The notes beneath the pieces were generated by a model. It was not told the origin of the DNA and did not search any database. It saw only the letters and a list, made by a program, of their open reading frames with translations. From positions 992,001 to 1,056,000 of the forward strand of contig CBDETC010000003.1 in assembly GCA_965242845.1 (NCBI GenBank): a stretch of DNA of 64,000 nucleotides, written 5' to 3'. The number at the start of each line of letters is the position of its first letter. The first letter of the stretch is position 1. Source of the DNA: RHLJ01 sp965242845 (lineage in GTDB: Bacteria > Bacteroidota > Rhodothermia > Balneolales > Balneolaceae). The position numbers and the translations under genes are program-made. Below, one piece after another: positions 43,909 through 52,657 of this stretch.

Positions 43909-44814
43909 TTACTTATTCATATAAGAAATATTAGGAGTAGAACTCGAGCGATCTAATTTAAAGAAAAGTGGATTCCAATTTTTGATATTGGGTTGCTTTA
44001 AATCTTTGCTAAAGAAAAGGATTTCTTTTCCTTCCCGTATTTTATACGCCGTATGGATTAACTCAATTTCTTTTTTTTCAAATTCGGAATACAAATTTCT
44101 AATCTCAGGAACATTATCATATGAAACTATCCATTTGATATTTCTAATAGATTTAATTTTATCACTAACCTTCTTATGATCTTTAAAAGCATAATGATTC
44201 ATGTATAGACTTTTGGCTTTTAAATAATATGGCGGATCAAAATAAAAAATGACGTTTTCGGTTTTTGATTCATTTTGAATTTTGTCAATTAGTTTGATAG
44301 CATCTTTTTTATAAAGACGAATGTCCCTTTTTCGTGAAGCTATTTTCTTTATTCGCTTAATTAGATCAGCCTTATTAAACCTACAATCCATGGAATAATT
44401 TCCTGCTTGCTTCATACCTCCTATTACCCCTGCATTTATGATACCAGATCGATTCGTTCTATTTAGATAGAAAGTTGAGAATCCAAGAGTTAGTAGATCT
44501 ATGTTCTTTTTGTCTCTTTGTAATTGTCTTTGTTTTCTCCATTCAGATATTGTTAAATCAGCGCTTTCTATCATTTCACAAAGCTGATTTGTCTTAAAAA
44601 GTACGGAGTGCCAGAATGCATAAATTGATCTATCTCGGTCATTAAGAGTAATTTTACTCACAAACCCTTCTAAAAGAAGAAACAAAGCAACAGATGCACC
44701 TCCAGAATATGGTTCTACATAATGTCCATTAATTCTGTTTTCGATACATATCTTGGCGACAAACCCAGCAAGTTTATTTTTTCCTCCCGGATATCTTAAT
44801 GGTGAATAATTCAT
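43909..44814 (-). CDS. DNA adenine methylase, D12 class (Dam/DpnII type)
   Basis: 301 residues. The AdoMet-binding motif I is in SPLRYPGGKNKLAGFV (about 4-19) with YVEPYSGGASVALFL (about 32-46). The catalytic DPPY tetrad lies at 193-196 (FYFDPPYYLKAKSLY), and the target-recognition region includes FSTFYLNRTNRSGII. It methylates adenine N6, and by family probably GATC-like sites, but specificity needs testing. It overlaps the upstream ParB-like gene by 4 bp (ATGA). Both are clearly more A/T- and Lys-rich than neighbouring genes, suggesting acquisition as a unit. No restriction endonuclease is next to it. Confidence 0.92.
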   Translation of the reverse strand: MNYSPLRYPGGKNKLAGFVAKICIENRINGHYVEPYSGGASVALFLLLEGFVSKITLNDRDRSIYAFWHSVLFKTNQLCEMIESADLTISEWRKQRQLQRDKKNIDLLTLGFSTFYLNRTNRSGIINAGVIGGMKQAGNYSMDCRFNKADLIKRIKKIASRKRDIRLYKKDAIKLIDKIQNESKTENVIFYFDPPYYLKAKSLYMNHYAFKDHKKVSDKIKSIRNIKWIVSYDNVPEIRNLYSEFEKKEIELIHTAYKIREGKEILFFSKDLKQPNIKNWNPLFFKLDRSSSTPNISYMNK

Positions 44815-46205
44815 GGATTAGTGCTATTTAAATCCTCCCAAATCAATTCGAAAAAGGGCTGTAGGTTATCCCATTTTAGTTTTAATTCGCTTGATGAAGG
44901 TTGAGTCACTGTTGAATGGACGTATTCATGGAAATTGTGAATTGATAGATACGAGTGTTCCTTTTTAGCAGAAGCGACTTTATGTATATTATTGAATGTT
45001 TTTGAGTCATAACCTTTAGATTCTAATGAAGTTACCACCCAAGGTATTTTTTGACTTATGGTGTCACTTTTCTTAAATGTATGAGAGTTCATATTAGCAT
45101 AATAGTCTAGCGTTACTTCCAAAAAAACTCTAAAGAGTACGCCAACTGCATTTGGGACAGATTGATTAGAATCGTCAATTATAAGGTCATCTCTTAGCTC
45201 TCTATAGATATTATTGATCTTAGTAGAGTTTATTCGAATTCTACAGTTCCTAGGGATAAGAGTTTTACGTATACCACTTTTTGGAAGAACACGTTGTCTT
45301 TCTTTATGAGGAATTGTACTTATAGAGCTTTGTCCAAATAGATCAACCTTCCTACTGTCCTTTATTTTTTTATCTACAGTGCTTGCATCTGTTTTCTTGA
45401 TCGATCTGAGATATTCCTCAATTTGTGGAGCTTTGTTTAGCTTTCTGGAATTGACAGGGTTCCCTTTAAAATCTTCTTTCTCAAGTACGTTGTATATTAT
45501 TACTTTTAATTTATCACCAAAATTTGGGTCCAAATATTTTAACCCTCCATTCTCATCTAAACTTAAGCCAAAAACTTTTTTTGATGGTCCTGTAGTTGTT
45601 AAACGGAATAAATTAGTTACAAATCCCTTTCCCAAAACTTTACTTTTTAATTCTTTTGGGAAATCTAGTTCATTTATATAATTACTAAGAGCTAATTTCA
45701 ATTTTACACTTTGATTAGCTGCTCCCCTTCGTGCCTTGTAATTAGTCCTTTCTAAATCACCCCAGTTGACTTCATTGTTTGAGCGGTTATGCTTCCTATC
45801 CAAATATCGGTAGCATTGATCTTTATCATCAGAAACAAGGCATTCAAGTTTGAAAGAACCATTGATAGAAATTCTATGTCCTAATGCAAGTGTTTTATGA
45901 AACAGTTTAGGATTAATTTGTTCTATTAATTTTGGATTCGATAATAACTTGTAGCAAGTAAGTCTTCTATTACCTTCAAGAGCTATGAAGTTATCATCAT
46001 CATTCCAAACTACGAGCTTTTCTAGCTGTGGAAGATCGAAGTCATTTACAATTTCTTCAATGAATTCGGATATCTCATATTCTGGTTTTGAAATGAAGTA
46101 TTCGATTAAGTCGATCTCTTCAGAATCAGAATAGTCATCTGGGAATCTTGCATTTTCATCCCATAAAATTAGGCTGTCAATCTCGATAAATCTGTTTTGA
46201 AACAT
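44811..46205 (-). CDS. ParB/Srx-like nuclease-domain protein paired with Dam
   Basis: 464 residues. The N-terminus (about 1-110) matches the ParB/sulfiredoxin fold: IEIDSLILWDENARFPDD, then VVWNDDDNFIALEGNRRLTCYKLL with the EGNRR (77-81) equivalent of the ParB GxRR motif. The middle (about 110-290) is basic and lacks a clear ParB helix-turn-helix. The last 130 residues are helical (VGVLFRVFLEVTLDYY, HSYLSIHNFHEYVHST, WDNLQPFFELIWEDL), a pattern that could be a HEPN-like domain; this is inference. Coupled by a 4-bp overlap to the Dam methylase, it may be the effector or specificity partner of a restriction- or defence-like system. It is not a partition ParB, since no ParA is nearby. Confidence 0.78.
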   Translation of the reverse strand: MFQNRFIEIDSLILWDENARFPDDYSDSEEIDLIEYFISKPEYEISEFIEEIVNDFDLPQLEKLVVWNDDDNFIALEGNRRLTCYKLLSNPKLIEQINPKLFHKTLALGHRISINGSFKLECLVSDDKDQCYRYLDRKHNRSNNEVNWGDLERTNYKARRGAANQSVKLKLALSNYINELDFPKELKSKVLGKGFVTNLFRLTTTGPSKKVFGLSLDENGGLKYLDPNFGDKLKVIIYNVLEKEDFKGNPVNSRKLNKAPQIEEYLRSIKKTDASTVDKKIKDSRKVDLFGQSSISTIPHKERQRVLPKSGIRKTLIPRNCRIRINSTKINNIYRELRDDLIIDDSNQSVPNAVGVLFRVFLEVTLDYYANMNSHTFKKSDTISQKIPWVVTSLESKGYDSKTFNNIHKVASAKKEHSYLSIHNFHEYVHSTVTQPSSSELKLKWDNLQPFFELIWEDLNSTNP

Positions 46206-46539
46206 TATTTCGATTCTAATTTAGGGAGTATAACTAAAAAGCTTCTTATAGATTTAAAGCCAACTGGAATCCAATTCTGCTGGCAAGAAAATCATGTAGA
46301 ATAAATGTGATTTTTCAGAAAAGTACAAACAACTTATTAGGCTTAAACGTAAATAATAGTTTGCATTAAAACATTACTCCAAACTTCAATTATTTTTTAG
46401 TTTGTACAATCTCAACTGAAAACCGAGCCCCAATTTTTACTGAACAATTATTTAATTCTCAATCTCTAAATTAGGCTACTAACCATCCTATATACATTCT
46501 CTGCTCCCAGAGCCACTTCAAATACAATGCTCCGCATGC
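46206..46539. other. A/T-rich intergenic region upstream of the ParB-like/Dam pair
   Basis: 334 bp without a supportable gene. It contains an inverted repeat GTACAAAC (46323-46330) / GTTTGTAC (46400-46407), 69 bp apart, which could be a regulatory site for the pair transcribed leftward. I see no tRNA, att-like direct repeat or terminator with confidence. Confidence 0.5.
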
Positions 46540-48219
46540 TTAGTGCTTATATTCCAAAACAGCAGGTAAAATATAGTTCTCAATCATAAGCTCAACCTGT
46601 GGATGTGCATAGGGCTGACCAAAAGCAGTTGCTGTTACAACAATCACGAGAGGTTCATCGGTAAACATGATGACTTTATTCCCACCATATCCGCTGGCAT
46701 AAAAAGCGTTGTAGGAATTATGTTCAGTTGAGAAGTCCTGGTTCCAGAAGAGGTATCCATAGCCCGGTTGCTCCGGGGTATCTGCGAAATGGTTAGTCAG
46801 GCTCTGTTCCACCCATTCTTCGGTTAAAACCTGTTTTCCATTCCATTCCCCGTTGTTTTTGTATAGCTGGGCATATTTGGCAAAATCCAGGGCGCTGAGT
46901 GCTAATCCTCCTGCGGTATGCGCTATACCTGTTGGGCTATATTGCCATTGAAATTCAGAAATACCCAAAGGCTTAAACAACTTCTCATCCGTATATCCCT
47001 CCAATCCTCCAGGAACTGTGAGGTGAATAATATCTCCCAGTAGCACCGTACCTGCAGTGAAGTAATCAAATACCTCACCGATTTCTTTTTTGTCGTCCAT
47101 GGGTAAATCGAGGGTGAATTTTACCCAATCCTCCGAAGGGTACATATTGGAGTCATTACCAGGCGTATCAGAATCGTTATCGGAACCATAGAAGGCGGAG
47201 CTCATAGTCAAAAGACTTTTAAGCGTGATCTGTTCCTTCTTCTTTGAATGGTTTGAATACCTTCGAAGATTATAAAACTCGTCAAGTGTTTGATTGATCC
47301 CTTTAAAGTGACCTTCCTGAATAGCAATTCCGGTCATAGTAGAAGCAAAAGATTTTCCTACAGAGCGTGTATTGTGTAAAGTATTTCGGTCTGCTCCATT
47401 GAAATACTCTTCTAATAAAAGTTCACCATTTTTGATTACAACAATACTGGTAATATGCTTAAACCTATTCTGAGCGATACGTTCATTCAGGTTTCTGATT
47501 TTCTCTTTGTCATAATCGTTACTGGAAAGCTCCCATCCGCTATTGGGTTGAATAGGCTGAATCGCTTTTTGTATTGCGCTTACTTTAGGTTCAGCATGGC
47601 TTAACGAGATTTCACCTTCTGCAATCAACTCCCCAACGATGAGCCCATCATCACTATTCAGGTAAGGGCGAAGTTCGATTTTTACAGTATGTGTTCCATC
47701 TATAAGTGTGGAATAGCCATCCGTTCGATATAAAAATCGAGCCCATAAGAATCGTCCCCAGGAATCTGCATTAGTACTGCTTATCAAGGGTTTATGAAGA
47801 ATAGTATCCTGATTTTTCTGGTGAGGAAGTCCCGCGCCACGATTGAGGTTTTCGGTATAGAATAATTCACCATCTATATAAAAAGAGAACTGGTAGTTTC
47901 CCCTTCGAAGCAGCTCATCTACTGATAAGGATGGCGCCAGTTGATGGAGATAATTCGTCAGGGAGTTGTCAAAGAAGGCGATGAAATTCAGATCGCTATT
48001 GTCTTCAATTTCGAAAGAAGAGGTGAACTCACTTTCCTTGTATTCTTTTAATGGAAAGACGCCTGGAGCAAATACGATTTTGCCAATATTTTCACGATGC
48101 ACTGTGGAAGTGATACCTTTGTCTTCTACAATATTAGACATTTGATTAGATGAACTTTGAGCACATGATGTTGAAATGGGAAGTACACTAAGTAAGAAGA
48201 TGAATGCTATTAGTCTCAT
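46540..48219 (-). CDS. Serine hydrolase (beta-lactamase class C family), lipoprotein
   Basis: The ATG at 48219 is chosen because MRLIAFIFLLSVLPISTSC forms a lipoprotein signal; an upstream start at 48273 adds 18 residues without a signal. About 559 residues. The first 200 are a beta-rich N-terminal domain. The penicillin-binding/beta-lactamase fold follows from about 235, with the nucleophile in TRSVGKSFASTMTG (SxxK as SVGK), the second motif Tyr in FDYFTAGTVLLGD and a C-terminal YASGYGGNKVIMF segment. It probably acts as an esterase or peptidase in the periplasm. A divergent or adjacent AraC regulator lies upstream on the same strand. Confidence 0.9.
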   Translation of the reverse strand: MRLIAFIFLLSVLPISTSCAQSSSNQMSNIVEDKGITSTVHRENIGKIVFAPGVFPLKEYKESEFTSSFEIEDNSDLNFIAFFDNSLTNYLHQLAPSLSVDELLRRGNYQFSFYIDGELFYTENLNRGAGLPHQKNQDTILHKPLISSTNADSWGRFLWARFLYRTDGYSTLIDGTHTVKIELRPYLNSDDGLIVGELIAEGEISLSHAEPKVSAIQKAIQPIQPNSGWELSSNDYDKEKIRNLNERIAQNRFKHITSIVVIKNGELLLEEYFNGADRNTLHNTRSVGKSFASTMTGIAIQEGHFKGINQTLDEFYNLRRYSNHSKKKEQITLKSLLTMSSAFYGSDNDSDTPGNDSNMYPSEDWVKFTLDLPMDDKKEIGEVFDYFTAGTVLLGDIIHLTVPGGLEGYTDEKLFKPLGISEFQWQYSPTGIAHTAGGLALSALDFAKYAQLYKNNGEWNGKQVLTEEWVEQSLTNHFADTPEQPGYGYLFWNQDFSTEHNSYNAFYASGYGGNKVIMFTDEPLVIVVTATAFGQPYAHPQVELMIENYILPAVLEYKH

Positions 48220-48291
48220 TTTGCAGCGATATTGATTATTAAAGTGCAAAGCTATTCCGGATTTACCATCCAAAATAGAATGAAATTAACA

Positions 48292-49095
48292 TCACCCGCA
48301 TTTTTTTTGAAATTCTTTGGGTGTCATGCCAAGGTATCTTTTAAAGGTCCTGGAAAAGTGACTTTGATCAGAGAAACCACATTCATAGCAAATATCATAA
48401 AGCGATTTGCTAGTGGATAACATGAAGTCCACTGCTTTTTTGATCTTCACTTGTCGGATATAATCTCCAAGGGTCGTGGAAAAATATTTCGGTATGGATC
48501 GGGATAGGTGCCCCGGATGAATACCCAACTGATCAGAAAGGGACTTAAGGTTGAAGGGTTCATGATCCTGATGAATCATATCAATAAGAGAGTTAAGCCA
48601 GGAAGGGTTCTTTTCAAACTGGTAGACTTTTTCCTTTTCAATGTTCTCGCATAGCTCATAGACCAGGAGCTCGCAAGATATTTCGGAGTATATATCGGCA
48701 CATCTGAATTCCCTGTAAATCTTTGCCAGGATATGATGGAGCCTGGGGTTTTTAATAAGTGTGCTTCCTTCCCATAGACTAACATCTATATTATTCCTTT
48801 CGAACCAGCTCTTTTCAAATTCAATATGGAAACCCCGGGCATAAACAGATTCTTTGGAATTGAAATGAGGCTCCTGCCAGTTATGAAGGAGAAAGCTTCC
48901 GGGAGGGCAGGTGGTTTTCCTTTTTTTATTCATATCGTATAAATCCCCTTGAATAACATACATGAAGTAGGGGTTCTCGTGAAAATGCCAGTCGGTTCTC
49001 TCTGTCAGGTAATCGTATTCTGAAAACAGGATGCCACTCATTTCCCGTTCGGCATTCATTGATCCATAATAAGTACCTTTAGTAAGTATCTTCAT
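48292..49095 (-). CDS. AraC family transcriptional regulator
   Basis: 267 residues. An N-terminal cupin-like sensing domain (about 20-110: DWHFHENPYFMYVIQGDLYD, PGSFLLHNWQEPHFN) is followed by a C-terminal double helix-turn-helix (about 165-265: FNLKSLSDQLGIHPGHLSRSI, SLYDICYECGFSDQSHFSRTFKRYLGMTPKEF). It is 72 bp upstream of the serine hydrolase gene on the same strand and may regulate it. The inducer is unknown. Confidence 0.92.
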   Translation of the reverse strand: MKILTKGTYYGSMNAEREMSGILFSEYDYLTERTDWHFHENPYFMYVIQGDLYDMNKKRKTTCPPGSFLLHNWQEPHFNSKESVYARGFHIEFEKSWFERNNIDVSLWEGSTLIKNPRLHHILAKIYREFRCADIYSEISCELLVYELCENIEKEKVYQFEKNPSWLNSLIDMIHQDHEPFNLKSLSDQLGIHPGHLSRSIPKYFSTTLGDYIRQVKIKKAVDFMLSTSKSLYDICYECGFSDQSHFSRTFKRYLGMTPKEFQKKCG

Positions 49096-49161
49096 CCGTT
49101 GCTTATAGAGTCACTAATAACAAACGGAGTGGTAGACGGGAGTTTCAGGAATTAGTTGGGC

Positions 49162-49923
49162 TTATGGCTTTTTGGCTAAAAACTGCTTTGCCTTTAAAAT
49201 AAACTCATCCTTTCTCTCGCCCTCATGAGCACTATGGGATACATTGGGTAAGATCCAGACATCTGATTCATGGAGGTGTTTTTTTACCCGGGCAACTTCG
49301 TCAAAGTCCATTCCTTCATCATCATCTCCCATCATAACCATAACTTCCGGGTGTATTTGTTGAAGTTCTTCTTCACTAAGATGCACGGTATAGTTTTTGA
49401 ATTGATCCATGAGCCCTTTGATCTGCTCATCACTTTCATGGGAATCCTCAAGCCATGGGAAATTAGACCGATTCTCGAAAGTGAATCCTTCCTGGTACTC
49501 CGGAAAGTCATTTACATCCCAGCTTCCTACTGCTCCAATGGTAATCATGGATTCAATAAGGGAAGGATTAAGCAAGGCTAGTTGGTATAGAACATCACCT
49601 CCAAAGCTAAAACCGATAGCTTTAATAGAACTCAGTTCCAAATATTGAAGCAGGGAGTTTAGGTCTTGAGCAACACTTTGAATAGATAAATCCTCTTTAA
49701 AAGGATCTGACCTACCATGTCCCGTTAGGTCAATGAGATAAAGTTCATAATCATTTTCGAAATCCTGGATATAGGGTTTCCAGGATACCGATGATTGACT
49801 ATAGCCATGCAAAAGAATTAAAGGAGAACCTGTTCCATATACTTCATAGTACAGGTTTTTTCCGTTTACAAATACGGTCTCAGACTTTTTTAGCGCCTGA
49901 GAGAAAGAAGAGTTAGAAATCAT
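49162..49923 (-). CDS. Alpha/beta hydrolase
   Basis: 253 residues. The fold is shown by the oxyanion-hole LILLHGYSQSS (about 35-45), DLTGHGRSD, the nucleophile elbow GFSFGGD (about 104-110), the acid region MMGDDDEGMDF and the C-terminal NVSHSAHEGE with the catalytic His. The N-terminus starts with a remnant-like SFSQALKKSETV, which may be the tail of a lost signal peptide, so the protein is probably cytoplasmic. Substrate unknown. A single-gene unit. Confidence 0.9.
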   Translation of the reverse strand: MISNSSFSQALKKSETVFVNGKNLYYEVYGTGSPLILLHGYSQSSVSWKPYIQDFENDYELYLIDLTGHGRSDPFKEDLSIQSVAQDLNSLLQYLELSSIKAIGFSFGGDVLYQLALLNPSLIESMITIGAVGSWDVNDFPEYQEGFTFENRSNFPWLEDSHESDEQIKGLMDQFKNYTVHLSEEELQQIHPEVMVMMGDDDEGMDFDEVARVKKHLHESDVWILPNVSHSAHEGERKDEFILKAKQFLAKKP

Positions 49924-50234
49924 TGATGCAAATATAAAGAGGATAAGCTCTTAAGTACAATGAGCTATATCTTTCTTGCAATAATTTAAAAAAAGGGGAG
50001 GCAATACCTTGAAGGATTAGCAGGGTTTATAAAGTAAGATCAATGACCTTGATGGTCTTTTCCCAAATAACAGTTTATTAATTGTCACTCATCCGACAAG
50101 ATCCTTCATTTTCATTCAGGATGACAGGATAAGAGACGAATTTAAAAATATATAGTCATCCTGAGCATACCTGTGAAGGATCTTATTGGATTCAAGGTTA
50201 ATTAGTTGAATAAACCAGAATCGAGAACAACGAA
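49924..50234. other. Gene-free stretch holding palindromic repeats
   Basis: 311 bp between the alpha/beta hydrolase and the GIY-YIG gene. Its right half contains palindromic element I (50084-50192, listed separately). The left part is A/T-rich and I see no gene in it. Confidence 0.6.
50084..50192. repeat. Palindromic repeat element I (GTCATCCTGA family)
   Basis: Left arm 50084-50126 contains AAGATCCTTCA and TCAGGATGAC; right arm 50155-50192 contains GTCATCCTGA and TGAAGGATCTT. The arms are inverted to each other, so single strands could fold into a long hairpin. The right arm is 31 of 37 identical to the right arm of element II at 50672-50708, ending with the same CTTATTGGAT. This is a REP-like intergenic family. 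Confidence 0.7.
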
Positions 50235-50546
50235 TCACTTTGGTGGCCAAACACCACATACCTTAGAGTTCAAGAATGCCAGGGATGGATTCATTCTTTG
50301 GATTAGCTCTTCCTTCTTCTTTCTGGATTTCCCTTTTATATATTTTTCAGCTTGAATGGCTTCAAAGGAGGAGGGAAATACTTCATAATATATCAGAAAG
50401 TAACAGTAGTACTTTCCTGCGAATGTACTAGAATTACCTCTATTCATATAATGCTCGATTAGTCTGCGTTGGAGATCATTTGTGAGCCCTGTATACAGCG
50501 TCGTTCTTGAAGGGTTGGTAGTTATATAAACATAGAATTCTCTCAT
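50235..50546 (-). CDS. GIY-YIG nuclease family protein
   Basis: I use the ATG at 50546 (MREFYVYITT), five codons inside the longest frame, since the GIY-YIG domain starts there. 103 residues, a single domain: FYVYITTNP, LYTGLTNDLQRRLIEH (the GIY-YIG equivalent with catalytic Tyr and Arg), GKYYCYFLIYYEVFPSSFEAIQAEKYIKG (with the metal-binding Glu) and KKKEELIQRMNPSLAFL. It is unrelated in length to UvrC. The gene is bracketed at 43 bp and 64 bp by related palindromic elements I and II, suggesting a link between nuclease and repeats. Confidence 0.9.
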   Translation of the reverse strand: MREFYVYITTNPSRTTLYTGLTNDLQRRLIEHYMNRGNSSTFAGKYYCYFLIYYEVFPSSFEAIQAEKYIKGKSRKKKEELIQRMNPSLAFLNSKVCGVWPPK

Positions 50547-50610
50547 AAAAGAGAGACCCACCTTGACAGAATTCCTTACAATACTATTTAGCTAATCGGC
50601 ACTAACCCGG

Positions 50611-50707
50611 CTAGATCCTTCGCAGGAATGCTCAGGATGACTGGTTATTATATCATTAATACTTTTGATAAGTCATTCTGAGGATACTTCCGAAGAATCT
50701 TATTGGA
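50611..50707. repeat. Palindromic repeat element II (GTCATCCTGA family)
   Basis: Left arm 50611-50644 contains CTAGATCCTTCGCAGG and GCTCAGGATGACTGG; right arm 50672-50707 contains GTCATTCTGAGGATACTTC and GAAGAATCTTATTGGAT. The arms are inverted complements with mismatches. It lies just upstream of the GIY-YIG gene start and matches element I on the other side of that gene. Confidence 0.7.
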
Positions 50708-50749
50708 TAAAGGTACTATAGAAGTTGCACATAGTTAATTAGCAACGAT

Positions 50750-51118
50750 TCAGGCTGTACGCAGAATCTTCTCCATCTTTTTTCCTTTTGCCAATTCATC
50801 CACCACCTTATCAAGGTATCGGGCCTGCCTGGTTAGAGGAGTCTCGATATCCTCAACTCTGTACCCGCAAATCACTCCTTTAATAAGCTCCGCATTGGGG
50901 TGTAGCGTAGCCTCTTCGAAGAAGGTCTCAAAGGTCACTTTTCGGTCTATTAACTCTTGTAGTTTGGCTTCATTAAACCCTGTCAGCCATTCGATAACCT
51001 CGTGCAGTTCTTCTTTGGTGCGGCCTTTCTTTTCTACTTTAGTTACATAGTGCGGATAAACTGATGCAAAGGTTAATGCGGCAACGCGTGCATCGTGTTC
51101 GGGAGTAGTAGTTGGCAT
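50750..51118 (-). CDS. DUF2200 family protein
   Basis: 122 residues matching DUF2200 along its length: FASVYPHYVTKVEKKGRTKEELHEVIEWLTGF, TFETFFEEATLHPNAELIKGVICGYRVEDIETPLTRQARYLDKVVDELAKGK. Small cytoplasmic alpha-helical proteins of unknown function, possibly DNA- or ligand-binding. It stands alone between repeats. Confidence 0.9.
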   Translation of the reverse strand: MPTTTPEHDARVAALTFASVYPHYVTKVEKKGRTKEELHEVIEWLTGFNEAKLQELIDRKVTFETFFEEATLHPNAELIKGVICGYRVEDIETPLTRQARYLDKVVDELAKGKKMEKILRTA

Positions 51119-51207
51119 GATTGACTCTATTTTAGATGAAGCCTAAAAGAAAGAGATAGAGAGTAGAATTTCAATAGTGATTGTTTATGTATTTAATCAC
51201 TTGCCAT

Positions 51208-51293
51208 GTCATTTCGACCGGAGGGAGAAATCTAAAAATCAGAATCGAAGACAATTTTTAGATTTCTAAGTCGCTGTACTCCTTCGAAATGAC
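51208..51293. repeat. Palindromic repeat element III (GTCATTTCGA family)
   Basis: GTCATTTCGACCGGAGGGAG and AGAAATCTAAAAAT at the left are mirrored by ATTTTTAGATTTCT and CTCCTTCGAAATGAC at the right. It is a long imperfect hairpin between the DUF2200 and VOC genes. It ends a few bases before the VOC stop and could also act in its 3' region. Confidence 0.7.
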
Positions 51294-51296
51294 AAT

Positions 51297-51665
51297 CTAG
51301 TTTGGCGAATTTAAACCCAGCCTGTTACCCTCTGAATCCAGGAAAAGGGCAAAGAATCCACTGTCATCAGCGTGAGCAGTTTTGGGGATAATGATAGTGC
51401 CTCCGTTTGACTCAACTTTATCTAATACTACTTGAAGGTCGTCCCCGGCATTGAGGTAAATGGCAACTCCGTCCGCGGAAGGCTGATTTCCTTCACCCTT
51501 AATGATAACTCCATGGACTGTTTGATTTTCATAGGGCAGAATACCCATTTCCATACCTTCGATTTCCATTTTTTCTATGGATATATCCAAAATAGACTGA
51601 TAGAATTCGATGGCGCGTGAAATGTCGGTTGCCGGGATTTCAAAAAGAGAGATATAGCTGTTCAT
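51297..51665 (-). CDS. VOC (glyoxalase/dioxygenase fold) family protein
   Basis: 122 residues. Vicinal-oxygen-chelate repeats are SLFEIPATDISRAIEFYQSILDISIEKMEIEG at the N-terminus and VALYLNAGDDLQ-like GVAIYLNAGDDLQVVLDKVESNGGTIIIPKTAHADDSGFFALFLDSEGNRLGL at the C-terminus. Such small proteins are often enzymes or binding proteins for antibiotics or metabolites. Metal ligands are not obvious in the usual His positions, so an enzymatic role is uncertain. Palindromic elements flank both ends. Confidence 0.88.
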   Translation of the reverse strand: MNSYISLFEIPATDISRAIEFYQSILDISIEKMEIEGMEMGILPYENQTVHGVIIKGEGNQPSADGVAIYLNAGDDLQVVLDKVESNGGTIIIPKTAHADDSGFFALFLDSEGNRLGLNSPN

Positions 51666-51675
51666 ATCGTTTTTT

Positions 51676-51733
51676 GGTTATTTGTTAATGGTTATTGGTG
51701 AAACACCCTCCCAATAACGAATAACAAATAACC
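51676..51733. repeat. Palindromic repeat element IV (GGTTATTTGTTA family)
   Basis: Two 23-bp arms at 51676-51698 and 51711-51733, 21 of 23 matching as inverted complements (GGTTATTTGTTA ... TAACAAATAACC), with a 12-nt loop. It lies just upstream of the VOC start and after the stop of the AraC gene. Confidence 0.75.
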
Positions 51734-51835
51734 ATGATCGAAACTGAGAAGCGTGTGTAAGATTAGTAGCTAACTATTGTGTACTAATTAAAACTAAGCT
51801 GGGAATCAGAGTTAGAATTGTAAAAATGCGACAGG

Positions 51836-52654
51836 CTAGTTCTTGTAGAACAGAGAGGAGAGAGCCATATGTTCATTCCCTAAAAACTCTTTTGGGCTGA
51901 CTCCGGTGAACTCTTTGAAATCCTTGATAAAATGCGCCTGATCGAAGTAGTCGTTTTCATAAGCAATATTTGTGAGCGTCTCAGCATCTTCATTCAACAT
52001 CATATGCAGAGCGCTATGTAATCGGATTACTTTACCTAACTGCTTGGGGCTGATTCCGATTTGCTTCACAAACTTTCGCTCAAGCTGTCTTCTTTTCGAC
52101 GAATCATTTTTTAAAATAGAGCCTATGGAAGAATTCCCTTTAGTAGCAGTCAAGGCATCAATAGTAGATTGAACAATGGAATCCACTGTAGACTGATCAC
52201 TAAGTTTCTTGAGCAGAAAGTTTTCAATGATTTCTATTCGTTGTTGAGTACTTGTTGCTTCAATTATTTCCTGTTCCAGTTTTTTAGCTGGCTCTTCACC
52301 GAACAAGGTTGAAACCGGAGTTTCTAGATCTGTTAACTCCTTGAGTGGAGTATTTACAAAATTGGCGAAGCCATAAGGGTAAAAGCAGATAGCGAAGGAG
52401 TCTACATTTCCTAAGGGCTCGATATAGTAAGATTTGGTTCGCTGTCCCATCACCATTGCGCAAGGGTGAACGATGTATTCGGTATCAGAAACATATCTTT
52501 TTATACCGTCCGCAAAGTTGAAGGTCATTTCAATACAGCCATCCGGAATAATTTTCTGTTTTTGGTTAGCAGGATCATAAGGCACTTCCAGCGTCCAGTA
52601 AAACTTGACAAGTGCTGCTAAATCCGGATGAGGTTGGAAAGTTTGGTAGTTCAT
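51836..52654 (-). CDS. AraC family transcriptional regulator (DUF6597-type N-terminus)
   Basis: 272 residues. The N-terminus (YWTLEVPYDPANQKQKIIPDGCIEMTFNFADGIKRY) is of the DUF6597 sort found in AraC-like regulators. The C-terminal helix-turn-helix region (about 180-262) includes SSKRRQLERKFVKQIGISPKQLGKVIRLHSAL and ANEN-like IAYENDYFDQAHFIKDFKEFTGVSPKEFL. Its target may be the downstream VOC gene or genes elsewhere. The barstar-like gene ends 3 bp before its start. Confidence 0.9.
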   Translation of the reverse strand: MNYQTFQPHPDLAALVKFYWTLEVPYDPANQKQKIIPDGCIEMTFNFADGIKRYVSDTEYIVHPCAMVMGQRTKSYYIEPLGNVDSFAICFYPYGFANFVNTPLKELTDLETPVSTLFGEEPAKKLEQEIIEATSTQQRIEIIENFLLKKLSDQSTVDSIVQSTIDALTATKGNSSIGSILKNDSSKRRQLERKFVKQIGISPKQLGKVIRLHSALHMMLNEDAETLTNIAYENDYFDQAHFIKDFKEFTGVSPKEFLGNEHMALSSLFYKN

Positions 52655-52657
52655 GTT

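Noticed and set aside
44811..46205. Reading the ParB-like gene as chromosome-partition parB near an origin
   Set aside because: No parA, parS-like sequences or dnaA are nearby, the typical helix-turn-helix is missing, and it is coupled to a methylase.
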